Source: Hyphomonadaceae bacterium JAD_PAG50586_4 (GTDB lineage: Bacteria > Pseudomonadota > Alphaproteobacteria > Caulobacterales > Aquidulcibacteraceae). From it: 64,000 bases of DNA. A program made the position numbers and the translations under genes. The stretch spans positions 1,817,501 through 1,881,500 of the forward strand of contig CP096134.1 of assembly GCA_023242925.1 (NCBI GenBank), read 5' to 3'. Positions 35,764 to 46,595 of this stretch are shown here, piece by piece. The notes beneath the pieces were generated by a model, which did not search any database, was not told the DNA's origin, and was given only the letters and a program-made list of their open reading frames with translations. Every line of letters begins with the position of its first letter. Within the stretch, counting starts at the first letter, position 1.

Positions 35764-38101
35764 ATGGGCGAGTTTCGATGGGGCTTTGCAGTTGCGCTCT
35801 TTGCTCTGAGTGGGGCGGCGGCAGCGCGCGATCGCGCCGATGACGTCGAAATTCGCTACACCGAATATGGCGTGGCGCACATCGAAGCCGACACCTATGA
35901 GGCGGCGGGGCGGGGCTATGGATGGGCCTTGGCGCAGGACAATCTTTGCGTCGTTGTCGAGCGCACCATTACGTTGGCGGGCGAACGCAGCCGATCTATG
36001 TCGGCGCAGGAAACCTATATCGATCCCTTCGCCGGCGGCGCTGTGAGCAATGTCGATAGCGATGCCGTTTACACCTATTTGTTTCCGCCGTCCCTTACCA
36101 ATCGAGTGAAACGATCTGCTTCGCGGGACATGCGCGATCTCGTCCGGGGTTTCGTGGATGGATTCAATCGATATGCCGCGACCGAGGGCGCGGCTGGCGA
36201 AGCATGCCGTGCACAGAATTGGTTTCGACCGCTGACGGAAGAGGATGTGTGGCGTCGCATCGCACATGTGCCTTTGCTCGAGACGAGTGCTGGCGTGCTC
36301 CGGGAGATTATCGCAGCGACGCCGCCGGGCGCGGAACGCGCTGAGGCGGCGCCCGCCGATACGCTTTCCAGACTGGCGGCGTTGGAAACCGTTCGTGGCG
36401 CTTCGAATGCGGCGGCCTTCGGCCGCGACGGCGTCGAAGGCGGTGTCGGCGGGATGAGCTTTTCTAACCCGCACTATGCTTGGCACGGAACCGAGCGGCT
36501 GCATGCGTTCCATATGCATGTGCGCGGAGAACTGAACGTATTTGGCGCAACCGCCTACGGGCTGCCGTTTCCCATGCTGGGTTTTAGCGATACTGTAGGT
36601 TGGTCGATCACCCATACCACCGACAAACGCTCAACGCTCTATGAGCTCACGCTCGATCCCAGTGATCCCACGCGCTACATGATCGGGTCGCGCAGCGAGC
36701 GCATGCGTGCTGTGCGTGTCGTTGTGCAGACTGGCGAAGGGCGGGTGACCCGCACGTTCTGGGAGACGCGCTACGGCCCAGTCGTTGAAGGCGAGAACTT
36801 GCCGTGGACCGAGGAGCGCGCTTATGCGTTCGCCGACCCCGAGCGCGGCAATCTTCGCTTCGCCGATCAGTTTCTGGCGGTCGCGCGCGCGCGTAACGTG
36901 CGCGAAATTCAGACTGTGCTGGAAACGGAAATGGGCTCACCCTGGTCAAACATGACCGCTGCCGATAGCAGCGGCGAAGTATTCTATTCCAACACCTCAG
37001 TGGCGGCCAACATCACGGACGCCCAGCTTGAGCGCTGCGCCATCACGAGCCCCGCGCGACAATATATGGACTTGGCCGACGTCACCACGCTTAATGGTTC
37101 GGATCCGGCTTGCGCCTGGACAATGGATCGCCGCGCCAGTCAGCGCGGCATTATACCCCCGCAATTGCGTCCCGCGATGGTGCGGTCTGATGTCGTCTTC
37201 AATTCAAACGACAGCCATTGGTTTGCAACGCTCGATCAAGCTGGCCGTTTGGAGGGGTTTCAGCGCGTCATAGGTCCGGAGCGGACAATGCGCGGCGAGA
37301 GAACCCGCGTCGCAGCCCTTTATGCGCGCGAGATCATGAACGGGGGCGAACTCACCGGCGCGCCGGGCGCAACTCCCGATAAATGGGAGCGATTGTTCTA
37401 TTCCAGCCGCAACCTCACAGCTGAACTCGTTCTTGATGATGTGATTGCCGATTGCCAACGCAATCCAAGCGTCACGGTGGAAACAATTGCGTTCGATCTG
37501 GGCGCGGCTTGCGCTGCCTTGGCGGCATGGGACCGGCGCGACACGCTGGACTCCAGAGGGTCGGCTCTGTTTGCGGAATTCATGCGCAAACTGGAGGCCG
37601 TGCCGATGACGGGTTTTGCGCTGGCGCCGCGCTATTGGCGCGAGGCGTTCGACCCCGCCGACCCGGTCGGCACGCCACGTGGCTTCGTCGTGACGGACGA
37701 GACCCGCCAAGCGCTCGCGCGCGCCTCCTATACGCTGATATCGGGAAACATCGCCTTGGATGCGCCCCTGGGCGAGGTGCAAGCCGTCACACGCAATGGC
37801 CAGCGTTTGCCGATGTCGGGATCAATGTTCACCTACCATATGGTGCGCCCGGGCGGCTTCACACCTGGGCAGGGCATCACCGAGATCTCGCAGTGGCGAC
37901 AGCTACATTCATGTCGTTGCACTGGGGCCCGATGGCGTGCGGGGACGTTTCCTGGTCACGTATGCGCAATCGACCAATCCCTCGTCGCCGCACTTTGCCG
38001 ACATGACGGTCTTGTTTTCACAGCAGCGCTTCGCGGACGTGCGGTTTTCCGCCGCCGAGATTCGAGCGCATCAAGTTGGCGAGACCGTAACGCTCCATTG
38101 A
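35764..38101 (+). CDS. PvdQ/AHL-acylase-like Ntn hydrolase, 1-base insertion near C-terminus
   Basis: Secreted amidase of the penicillin-acylase superfamily. Signal peptide (GFAVALFALSGAAAA), alpha chain to ~residue 210, then the autocleavage site with nucleophile Ser in RGASNAAAFG. The beta chain closely follows PvdQ/aculeacin-type acylases, which remove long acyl chains from acyl-homoserine lactones or lipopeptides: SNPHYAWHGTERLHAFHMHV, FGATAYGLPFPMLGFSDTVGWSITHT and VVFNSNDSHWF. The frame breaks at an extra C at about 37891; correcting it gives SGDSYIHVVALGPDGVRGRF and 778 residues. First gene of a plus-strand operon. Confidence 0.9.
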
Positions 38102-38105
38102 GGAA

Positions 38106-39502
38106 ATGATCGTGCGCTTCTTGGGCCTCATTGCGATGATCGTTGTGCTCAACGCCTGTCAGAGCGCGCCTGCTCGGCTTGCACGACACAGCTGTGAAAG
38201 CGAGCTTGAACAGACTGGCCGCACGGTCGAATGCATGACGTTGACGGTTCCGGAAAATTGGAGCGAGCCCGCGGGGCGCAAAATCTTCCTTGAAGTGGCA
38301 ATCGTGCGCGCGGCGGCGCCTCTGGAGGGTTTGCCGCCGGTCATGTACCTGCATGGCGGTCCGGGCGGGGGCGTGCTCGACGATCTGGCCGAGGCGCTGG
38401 GCTCTCCGCTTGGCGGCGAGCTCATCGCGCAGGACCAGGATTGGGTGTTTTTCGACCAGCGTGGGACAGGGCGCTCGGCGCCGTTGCTCGATTGCGGCGA
38501 GATCGCGCTCAATGATGCAGGGCCTGCGTCCGATGAGGTTGTGGCGCAATTGGTGACGTGTGGGCGCGAACTTTCAGCCAATGGCGTTGACTTTTCACAG
38601 TATCAATCTCGAAGCGTGGCGAGCGATGTTCAGGCCATTCGCGCGGCGCTCGGCTTGGACCGCTTCGATCTCTACGGTTTGTCGTACGGCACGCGCGTGG
38701 CCGCCGCTGTGCTGACGCACGCGCCGGATGGTTTGCGCGCCATTGTCTATGATTCGCCCTGGCCGCCGGAGGCGAAATGGACTGAGCCTGGTCCGCTGTG
38801 GGTTTCACGCGAAGTGCGCGAACTCTTGCGCGCCTGCGCGGGCGACTCCGCTTGCGGCGGCTACGGGGATCTCGAACGCCAATTGGACGCGTTGGCGCAG
38901 GGGTGGCTCGATGGCGCAGATGTCTCCCATGCAAGCGCCCTGGCGCTCTTCTTGATGGATTCAGTCTACGACGGCGACATGGTGCGTGCGCTGCCGCGCA
39001 CCGTGGCTCGGCTTGCGCATGGCGATCTGTCGGCGCTTGCGCCTTATGCTGCCGCGTCCGATGCGGGTTATGCGGATGCGCTGCACATGGCGGTGATGTG
39101 CAATGAGGAGCTGCCGTTCGAGAGCGCTGCTGCGGTGCGCGCCAACGCCGCTGGCGACTCGATCGCCGAGGCTGTCGCACTCACCATGTCGAACTATTTC
39201 GCGGCGTGTGAAGGCTACTTCCAGGCAACTCCCCTTCGATAGAGCAGAAACCTATTCTATCGGATATCCCGGTGTTGTTTCTGGCCGCGGGTATTGATGC
39301 GGGATGTCCTGCCGAACTCTCGGAGGCGGCGGTTCAGGGCTACGCGCACGGCCAACTCGCAATCGCGCCCTATACGACCCATCAAGTGGCGCGCAACAGC
39401 GCCTGCGCGCGACAGCTCGCGCGCGCGTTCCTGCGCGATCCGCTTGGCCGTCTTGATATCTCGTGCATGGCGGCTGAGGCGACGCCGGTGCGCTTTCAAT
39501 AA
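38106..39502 (+). CDS. Alpha/beta hydrolase, TAP/proline-iminopeptidase-like, 1-base deletion near C-terminus
   Basis: Signal sequence with lipobox-like LNAC. The oxyanion region is MYLHGGPGGG, then DQRGTGRS, and the nucleophile elbow is GLSYGT. The first frame stops after EGYFQATPLR. Adding one C near 39226 continues as FQANSPSIEQKPILSDIPVLFLAAGIDAG with the TAP-like C-terminal domain containing the Asp and the His of YTTHQVA. Corrected length 465. The family releases N-terminal residues from short peptides or hydrolyses esters. It starts 5 bp after the acylase stop, so the two are co-expressed. Confidence 0.87.
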
Positions 39503-39528
39503 TTCATTCAACATCGCGGGAGGGCTTA

Positions 39529-40824
39529 GTGGGCTTCAAGATCACACGGCGGGGCGTCGCGCTGACGGCGGGCGCCCTCGGCGCTGTGGCGGCGGGTGGC
39601 GCTGGATGGGTTTACATGTGGCAGCGTGGGACCAAGCCGGTGGTGGCGCTGGCAAGCGATGGTGCGCGGATTCTCGATCTTGCGGGGCCGATGGAGATAC
39701 TTGGACGATTGCCTTCCGCGCGACCGCTCTACGTGGGCGAGACGCTCGGCTGGAAATCGGCGGCGCGCGGGCCGTTACGGTTCGAAGCGACGGCGTCCCT
39801 TGTCGGCGAGGCTTCGCGTCCAGACGTGATCATTGTGGCGGGGTCGCAAACGCGAGCGCCGACCAGCGGCGAAGTCGATTGGTTGCGCAAGGGTGCTGAC
39901 CATGCCCGTGGGATTCTGGCGGTCGGCAGAGGACAAGAGATGCTGGCGGCGGCGGGATTGACCGCCGATGGCGATCGCATCGTGGCTTGTGAAGGCGGCT
40001 CTGGCGCGCTTGACGCCGCGCTCGCGCTGGCGGCGCGACTCTCAACTCAGACCTACGCTGAGGGTCTGCAACTCGCCATCGAGTACGATCCAGCGCCACC
40101 TTTTGCCGCGCAGGCGGAGGCGGCGCTGCCTGCCGACCTGTCAACGCTACGCGCGGGGATATTGCTCTATGAGGGCATGACGGCGCTGGATGCGATGGGG
40201 CCTTATGAGGTGCTGACGCGCGTGCCTGGCATCGACATAGACCTTATCGGCGTCGCCGATAGTGCGATTAGATCCGATACTGGTGCGCTTCACCTGCAAG
40301 TCACGCGCACGATCGCCAATGCGCCGACTTATGATCTGCTCATCATTCCCGGGGGCGCCTACGGGACAATTCAAGCGGCGCGCAATGAAGCGCTCTTGGC
40401 CTGGCTGAGAGAACGCACGGCCGGCGAAGGCCAAGTGATGTCAGTCTGCACGGGTGCGCTTATCCTTGCCCAGTCGGGGGCGCTACAGGGCCTTGACGCC
40501 ACCACGCATTGGGCTTCGCGAGACACGCTTGAGACGTTGGGGGCGAACTATCAGCATGAGCGCTACATTGCTCATGAACGGCTCACCACCGCCGCTGGCG
40601 TTTCCGCCGGCATTGATGTGACATTGGCGGCGTTGGGGCGGATGCTTGGCGCTGAAGCGGGTGCGGCGATCCAGGCCCAATTGCCATATGCGCCGAACCC
40701 TCCATTTCGCTCCGGCGCTTTCCAAGGCGCTCGCCCCGAAGTGATCGAAGCCGCAACCCAGATATTGCAGCACAATGCGACGACCTCGGCGGTGCGCATG
40801 AATTTCTTGAAGCATCGGCATTGA
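39529..40824 (+). CDS. Exported tandem DJ-1/PfpI protein, isonitrile-hydratase-like
   Basis: 431 residues. A Tat-like N-terminus (ITRRGVALTAGALGAVAAGG) precedes two DJ-1/PfpI (GATase1-like) domains. The first (residues ~35-195) is degenerate: the nucleophile elbow reads AVGRGQEML with no Cys. The second (~205-400) keeps Asp in TALDAMGPYEV, the Cys-Thr pair in MSVCTGALIL and the TAAGVSAGID motif, as in isonitrile (cyclohexyl-isocyanide) hydratases. Start GTG 39529 after GGGAGGG. Third gene of the acylase operon. Reaction unproven; an export signal is unusual in this family. Confidence 0.83.
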   Translation: MGFKITRRGVALTAGALGAVAAGGAGWVYMWQRGTKPVVALASDGARILDLAGPMEILGRLPSARPLYVGETLGWKSAARGPLRFEATASLVGEASRPDVIIVAGSQTRAPTSGEVDWLRKGADHARGILAVGRGQEMLAAAGLTADGDRIVACEGGSGALDAALALAARLSTQTYAEGLQLAIEYDPAPPFAAQAEAALPADLSTLRAGILLYEGMTALDAMGPYEVLTRVPGIDIDLIGVADSAIRSDTGALHLQVTRTIANAPTYDLLIIPGGAYGTIQAARNEALLAWLRERTAGEGQVMSVCTGALILAQSGALQGLDATTHWASRDTLETLGANYQHERYIAHERLTTAAGVSAGIDVTLAALGRMLGAEAGAAIQAQLPYAPNPPFRSGAFQGARPEVIEAATQILQHNATTSAVRMNFLKHRH

Positions 40825-40840
40825 TCGGCAGTATCGCGCC

Positions 40841-41893
40841 ATGACGAAGAGACTGACACGCGACGATCTTCGCGGGCGTGCGCAAACGGTGAATGGCGTG
40901 GTAGCGCCGGAGACTTTGGGCGCGACCTTGCTGCATGAGCATGTGCTGGTGGATATACGCCCGCCAGCCTGGAAGAAGCTGGAGCAAGTCGGCTCCAATA
41001 TCACGCTGCGAAACCGCTTTGCGATCGATTATGGCGAGCTCATTGCGCCGGGAAATTGCGTGTTGGCGGAAGCGGAAATAGCAATCAGTGAATTGAGCGA
41101 CCTTTACACAAGCGGCGGGCGCACGGTGGTGGAGCTTTCGTGTGGCGGGCTTCACCCTGATCCGCACGGCTTGCAGCGCGTTGCGCGCCAGTCGGGCGTC
41201 GCGATCGTGATGGGGTGCGGTTATTATGTGGAAGAATATCTAGACCCCTCATGGGTCACGCGATCGGTTGATAGTTTTGCTCGCGAGATTGTCGATCAAG
41301 TTCAGGTGGGGGCTTGGGGCAGTAGCGCCCGTGCAGGCATCATTGGCGAAATCGGCTGCCAGGCGCCGTGGACGGATCTGGAAAAACGCGTCATGGCCGG
41401 CGCCGCGGTGGCGCAGCGCGAGACAGGCGCTGCAATCTCGGTGCATCCTGGGCGCGATCCCGATCAGCCCCAAGAAGTTGCGGAATTCCTTCGACGCGAG
41501 GGCGCTGACCTTACCCGCGTCATCATCAGCCATATTGATCGTACGATTTTCGATGACGAGCGGCTCTATCGCCTCGCCGACACTGGCGTCGTGATTGAAC
41601 TCGACCTGTTTGGCATGGAGAGTTCCTACTACAAGCTCAACGAGCAGATCGATATGCCAAACGATGCGATGCGGCTGCAGACATTGCGCAAGCTGATCGC
41701 TCGAGGCCATCTCCATCAGATCGCCATTTCGCATGACATCTGTTTCCGTAGCCGATTGTGCTGCTATGGCGGCCATGGCTACGGGCATATCTTTCGCAAT
41801 GTGGTGCCGCTCATGCGTCGGCGCGCATTCAGCGAGATCGAGATCGAGACAATTCTGGTTCGCACGCCTGCGCGCCTGCTGACGTTTGTGTAA
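40841..41893 (+). CDS. Phosphotriesterase/lactonase family metallohydrolase
   Basis: 350 residues, amidohydrolase-type TIM barrel. Metal ligands: HEH in LLHEHVLVD, the bridging acidic/Lys position around IGEIGCQAPW (Glu), His in ISVHPGRD, His in IISHIDRT and Asp in ISHDICF. PTE-related enzymes of this type commonly hydrolyse lactones, including acyl-homoserine lactones. Cytoplasmic (no signal peptide). It follows the DJ-1 gene by 16 bp. Confidence 0.88.
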   Translation: MTKRLTRDDLRGRAQTVNGVVAPETLGATLLHEHVLVDIRPPAWKKLEQVGSNITLRNRFAIDYGELIAPGNCVLAEAEIAISELSDLYTSGGRTVVELSCGGLHPDPHGLQRVARQSGVAIVMGCGYYVEEYLDPSWVTRSVDSFAREIVDQVQVGAWGSSARAGIIGEIGCQAPWTDLEKRVMAGAAVAQRETGAAISVHPGRDPDQPQEVAEFLRREGADLTRVIISHIDRTIFDDERLYRLADTGVVIELDLFGMESSYYKLNEQIDMPNDAMRLQTLRKLIARGHLHQIAISHDICFRSRLCCYGGHGYGHIFRNVVPLMRRRAFSEIEIETILVRTPARLLTFV

Positions 41894-41902
41894 GCGGCTC
41901 CG

Positions 41903-42985
41903 GTGACAAATGTGCTCTCAGATTTTGTCGTTCGTCCGATTGCCCCCGACGACGCCAATGCATTGATGGCGCTTGCGGCGGCCTTGGGCCCCGGCATGAC
42001 GACGCTGCCCGCTGATCGAGACGTGTTGCAGCGTAAGGCCGAATGCGCCGCGGCTTCGTTTCGCGGACAAGGCGGCGACGAGGCGCAATACCTGCTCGGT
42101 TTGTGTGAAAGAAGCGCGCCGCAGCGCGTGTTGGGTGTTGCCGGAATCTACCCCAATGTCGGAGCAAGATACGGGTTCTTCTCATATCGCGTCGGATCCT
42201 TGATCCAACGCTCGCGGCTGAGTGACAGAGCGGCGCGCTTGCAGGTGCTCAGCATTGACAATGGCTATACCGGCGCGACCGAGGTGGGCAGTCTTGCCGT
42301 GCACCCAAGCCTACGTGGGCGAGGCGCCGGCAAATTGTTGGCTAAAGCTCGCTATCTGCTGATCGCCGCCGCGCCAGAGCGATTTGGTTCGCGCATCATG
42401 GCCGAGATGCGTGGATGGCAGGATGATGGAGGCCGTTCGCCGTTCTGGGACGCGGTGGGGCGCAAATTCTTTGATGTGGATTTCGCGCTGGCCGATCGAT
42501 TGAGCGCGGTCGAGGGCGCTGCGTACTTTGCCGACCTTTGGCCAAAGCTGCCAATATACAGCGCGCTTTTGCCAGATGATGCGCGCCGTTCGATAGGGCG
42601 CGCCCACAGTGCGAGCCAATCCGCGCTCGACATGTTGGCGAGTGAAGGGTTCGTGTTTGAGGATATGATCGATCTCTTTGACGCTGGCCCGCAGGTATCA
42701 GCGGACGTCGCCGATATCGTAACGATCCGCGCATCACAATGCGCCTCTATAGCCGAATTGCCGGAAGCGACGGCGCTCGTATCGACCAACACGCTTTCCG
42801 ATTTCCGCGTTTGGGTCGGTCCCGCCAGAGACGCCGGCGCGCCATTGCGGCTAGCGCGCGCCGATTGTGTCCGCAGCGTAAGTTGGATCCAGGTCAGGGC
42901 GCAGACGGCCCCGCCCCGCCGGTGTTCGCGCGACGATAGGGTCCCCAGCAAAGCAGGATGCCGGCAAGAGCCAATGGCGTGGTGA
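41903..42985 (+). CDS. Arginine N-succinyltransferase (AstA)-like acyltransferase
   Basis: GNAT-related fold. VVRPIAPDDANALMALAAALGPGMTTLPADRDVL is the AstA opening; TEVGSLAVHPSLRGRGAGKLLAKARYLLIA, then MAEMRGWQDDGGRSPFWDAVGRKFFDVDF complete the signature. AstA transfers succinyl from CoA to arginine, but the other ast genes are absent, so here another amine may be used. As read it overlaps the end of the MFS gene by ~90 bp. Removing one base near 42862-42868 would stop it at 42881, with about 325 residues, before that gene. Start GTG 41903. Confidence 0.8.
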   Translation: MTNVLSDFVVRPIAPDDANALMALAAALGPGMTTLPADRDVLQRKAECAAASFRGQGGDEAQYLLGLCERSAPQRVLGVAGIYPNVGARYGFFSYRVGSLIQRSRLSDRAARLQVLSIDNGYTGATEVGSLAVHPSLRGRGAGKLLAKARYLLIAAAPERFGSRIMAEMRGWQDDGGRSPFWDAVGRKFFDVDFALADRLSAVEGAAYFADLWPKLPIYSALLPDDARRSIGRAHSASQSALDMLASEGFVFEDMIDLFDAGPQVSADVADIVTIRASQCASIAELPEATALVSTNTLSDFRVWVGPARDAGAPLRLARADCVRSVSWIQVRAQTAPPRRCSRDDRVPSKAGCRQEPMAW

Positions 42986-44207
42986 GCAAAGGCAGCAAGG
43001 AAAGCGATAACCCGACGGCGGCGTCGTCGCGGAAAAAATTGTCGGTGAGGAGCGCCACCAGAAGCGGGCCAAGCGTCAGCCCGACGAGATTGGAAATCAT
43101 GAGATAGAGCGCGACAAGTTGACCGCGTAGCGCAGCCGGCGCGACAATCGCCAGCGAAGCGCTTGCGATCCCGTAAGGAAAGCTCTGTGCAAACGCCAAG
43201 CCATATGCGGTGAGCCGCGCGATATCGAGATTCGGCGCCAGCGCGTAAGCGGGAACAGCGATCGCAAGAAGGATAACACTTAGCAAGGCGGCAAGCATTG
43301 GCCCGGTGGCGACGCGCCTTTTGGCGAGCGCATCGACGAGGACGCCCGAGCTCATGACCCCGAGCGGTCCTGCGATCAGGAGGGCAACGCCGAGCAGAAG
43401 GCCGACCTCAGAGGTCTGCAGCCCATGAACGCGCACCAGGACGCTCGGCATCCAAGTGATCGAGCCGTAGGCGAGGATGGTAATGGCGGTGAAAGCCAGA
43501 AAATGGCCGCCATAGAGCCGCCCAGCGCCAAAGATGTGCGCCATCGTCGCCCGCAAGGATGTGCGCTCAGCGTACGCGTTCGCCCTTTTGACGCGGGTCT
43601 CGCGGACGAAGAGCAGAGCAAGGGCAACGAGGAGCCCTGGTGCGCCGACGACGACAAACACCGAGCGCCACGGCGAGAGATCGCCCAAGGGGCCTGGCAA
43701 AGGATGTGACTCAAACCAGGCCAACAACAAGCCGCCGCCCAACATCGATAACGACGTGCCGACAAATATCCCTGACTGGAAGACCGCGATCGCGCGTGCG
43801 GCCATTGTCTTGGGAAATCGCTCGCTGAGCAGGGAGATGGCGGCGGGTGAAAGCGAGGCTTCGCCGACGGCGACGCCAGTCCGCGCGGCGAACATGGTCG
43901 CGAAGTTCGCGGCAAATCCGCAGGCGGAGGTCATGACGCTCCAGAGCGCTATTCCGGTCGCCATCAAGCGCGGCCGATGCGAGGTATCGGCCAGCCGCCC
44001 GAGCGGCAGGCCGGCCAAGGCGTAGAACGACGCAAACGCCAAGCCATGCAAAAGGCTGATCGCCGTATCGGAGACGCCAAGCTCAGCGCGAATGGGGCCG
44101 ACCAGCAAAGTCAGCAACATGCGGTCCACGAACGAAAGCGAATTGGCCGCCAACAGCAGCAAGGCGAGGCCCCACGGGGCGGCGCCAAAGGCTTGGGTCT
44201 TCAACAT
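42894..44207 (-). CDS. Major facilitator superfamily transporter
   Basis: 437 residues, twelve membrane segments. The MFS loop motif GLPLGRLADTSHRPRLMATG lies between segments 2 and 3, and the motif is echoed after segment 8. It resembles the spinster-like/aromatic-acid group (SLSFVDRMLLTLLVGPI). A strong ribosome site (GGGAGGG) precedes the ATG. Divergent from the TonB receptor with a shared CTAG-N28-CTAG element, so it probably moves the same substrate across the inner membrane. Confidence 0.9.
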   Translation of the reverse strand: MLKTQAFGAAPWGLALLLLAANSLSFVDRMLLTLLVGPIRAELGVSDTAISLLHGLAFASFYALAGLPLGRLADTSHRPRLMATGIALWSVMTSACGFAANFATMFAARTGVAVGEASLSPAAISLLSERFPKTMAARAIAVFQSGIFVGTSLSMLGGGLLLAWFESHPLPGPLGDLSPWRSVFVVVGAPGLLVALALLFVRETRVKRANAYAERTSLRATMAHIFGAGRLYGGHFLAFTAITILAYGSITWMPSVLVRVHGLQTSEVGLLLGVALLIAGPLGVMSSGVLVDALAKRRVATGPMLAALLSVILLAIAVPAYALAPNLDIARLTAYGLAFAQSFPYGIASASLAIVAPAALRGQLVALYLMISNLVGLTLGPLLVALLTDNFFRDDAAVGLSLSLLPLLTTPLALAGILLCWGPYRRANTGGAGPSAP

Positions 44208-44297
44208 CTTCGCCCTCCCGGATGCTGTGGCGCCAGCGCTGCTGGTGACGCACGAGTTTGCGCGCAGAACCCAACATCGCTTGACAGTTCAAAAAAG

Positions 44298-44333
44298 CTA
44301 GTCAACACTCAGAAAAAACATAGTGTGCGCTAG
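44298..44333. promoter_or_regulatory. CTAG-N28-CTAG element, copy C (MFS/TonB)
   Basis: CTAG at 44298-44301 and 44330-44333, 28 bp apart, preceded by AAAAAAG as in copy B. CAGAAAAAACATAGTG is shared exactly with copy B, and TAGTG-TG-CGCTA forms the near-palindrome. It lies 17 bp before the TonB-receptor start and overlaps the likely transcription start. Confidence 0.72.
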
Positions 44334-44350
44334 TGAAATGGGAGGCGACG

Positions 44351-46535
44351 ATGGCGTATTGGGGAAAGCACGGCCTGAGCCGTATGGCGTTGGCGGCGGC
44401 GGCGACCTGGGCAAGCTATGCGGGCGGCGGGGCCGCGCTGGCGCAAGAGGCGCCGGAGAGCGAGGAGATTATCGTCACCGCCACCAAGCGCGCAGAGCGC
44501 CTGCAGGATGTCCCGATCGCGGTGACTGCTTTTGGCGAAGAGCAGTTCGAGCAATTGCGTCCAGACAGTCTGGCGGATTTGGGCGCGCGCGTCCCCAATA
44601 TGTATCTGCCGCCGGCCGACGAGTCTCAAACTCAATATATCACGCTCCGGGGCTTGGGGCCTGGCGTGACGCGGTCGAGCGGTCGCTCGGTGGGGGTCTA
44701 TATCGACGGCGCCTATGGCAGCGCCGACAATCTTACCAATCTCCCGGTTTCGGACTTGGCCAGCGTCGAGATATTGCGCGGCCCGCAGGGCACGCTGTTT
44801 GGCCGCGACACGATTGGCGGCGCGATCAACGTGACGACGCGGACGCCAAGCGATGAGTTCTCCGGTTTCGCGGAGCTGGAGTATGGAAGCTTTGAGCGTG
44901 TGGTGCTGAGTGGTGGTGTGGACCTCCCGCTTTCGGATGCGCTGGCGTTACGTGTGTCGGCGCGTCAGCTCAATTATGGCGGTCACATCGACAATGAATT
45001 CACGGGCGACAAAGCCGATCTCGCTCGATCAGTTTTCGGGTCGCGTGCAGCTCTATTTCACGCCGAGCGAACGCTTTGATGCACGTCTCGTCTATACGCA
45101 CTCCGATCGCGACGACAGTCCGACGACTGGCGAGAACGCGGGCGGCACGTTTGCCGATCAGATCCCGTATCAAGTGAACATCAATGTTCAAGAATCGTTT
45201 GTTCAAGACGCCGATTCATTGACGCTCGCCATGAATTACGAACTCCCGTCGGGGCATATGCTGACCTCAATCAGCGGATGGTCGCAGAGCAGCGATCGCT
45301 CGCTGGTCGACCGCGACCTCACACCGGACGACATTTCCACCCAGTCGATTCTCTATGATGTCGAGGATGTTTCCCAGGAATTGCGTCTGACCTCGCCCGA
45401 CAGCGATAAATTCGATTATCTCGTTGGGCTCTATTATTTGCGCTCCGAGACGCTCAATCGCGATACTTATCCGCTGTTTGGCGCGGCCTGGCTCGCCAAT
45501 ATTGGCTTTCCGCCCATCCTCCCCGATGTGCTCGACGGCCAGGAGCGTGCGTTCACAAGCACGTCTTGGGCGGCGTTTGTGAACGCCAACTATCACTTCA
45601 CCGATCGTCTCTCTGTTTTTGGCGGCGTGCGTTACACGCACGACGAAAAGGAAGTCAGCCACACCACCTTTGGCGAAGTGTTCGGGGCATTCGGCTTTGT
45701 GTCCGCAAACCTCGTCGGCGAAACCGAAGAAGAGCCGATCACCTGGTCGCTCGGCGCCCGCTACGCGTTCTCCGACGAGTGGAAGACCTATGTCAGTGTG
45801 TCTACGGGGTATCGTAGTTCATCTCTCAAGGATGACTTTCTGACGGCCGCGGACTTGCTCAATCCAGCGGGAAACCTCACTGCCCCCGAATACGTGACGA
45901 ATTACGAGCTGGGGGCGAAGTATCGCAGTGGCGACGGCCGCATCGCTGCGAATGCGGCGCTTTTCTATATGGACTACAGCGACATTCAGGTCAGCATCTC
46001 GGTGCCGCCTTTGCTGTTTGTCCGCCAGTTGCAGAACGCCGCCGCCGCACACTTGCAGGGCTTCGAACTCGACGGGTCTTATGCGCTCACCGACAGTCTG
46101 ATTTTCTCTGGATCCTTGGGGTATCTGGAATCGGAGTACGATGAGTTCCAGCCAAGTCCCTCACTTGATCTCTCTGGCACAGGTTTCGGAAACCACCCTG
46201 AATGGACGATCTCGGCGGCGCTCGACTATACGCACGCGCTTCAGTCAGGTGAGCTGCTGTTCCATTTGGATACGACGGTCATGACCGTTCCAGATGATTT
46301 TCAGCCGGGCGGCACTGCGCTTGAATTGGGCGGCTACAGCACGCTCAATGGGCAGGTCGCTTATGAGACCGCGAGCGGTGATTGGCGCTTGGCCGTTTGG
46401 GGCCAAAACCTCCTCGATCACGATGATCCCGTAAGCACGACGTTGTGGGGCGCGGGTCTGGGGCTCAACCAACACAATGTTTATATCTATCAGCCGCCGC
46501 GCTCTGTGGGTGTAACATTGCGGCGCGCTTTTTGA
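44351..46535 (+). CDS. TonB-dependent outer-membrane receptor, 1-base insertion
   Basis: Signal peptide (ALAAAATWASYAGGGAALA), TonB box EEIIVTATKR, plug domain (LQDVPIAVTAF ... VEILRGPQGTLFGRDTIGGAINVTT) and a beta-barrel ending in VGVTLRRAF with terminal aromatic. The first frame ends after TGDKAD. Removing the extra C at about 45020 continues with SLDQFSGRVQLYFTPSERFDARLVYT, 727 residues in all. ATG 44351 has GGAGG before it. It should import the substrate of the acylase/ligase pathway into the periplasm. Confidence 0.9.
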
Positions 46536-46539
46536 TGCG

Positions 46540-46570
46540 GGGAGCCGGAGCGAATGCCGCTCCGGCTCCC
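46540..46570 (+). terminator. Strong hairpin between TonB receptor and ligase genes
   Basis: GGGAGCCGGAGCG (46540-46552) pairs perfectly with CGCTCCGGCTCCC (46558-46570) across a 5-base loop, immediately after the receptor stop. No T-run follows, so it may partially terminate or protect the upstream RNA. It rules out the ATG at 46554 as a start for the ligase. Confidence 0.65.
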
Positions 46571-46595
46571 ATTATCTGACGGCAAGACGAGATCG

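Noticed and set aside
46554..46595. Upstream ATG for the acyl-CoA ligase
   Set aside because: It lies in the loop and stem of the perfect hairpin 46540-46570; the ATG at 46596 gives the family-like start.
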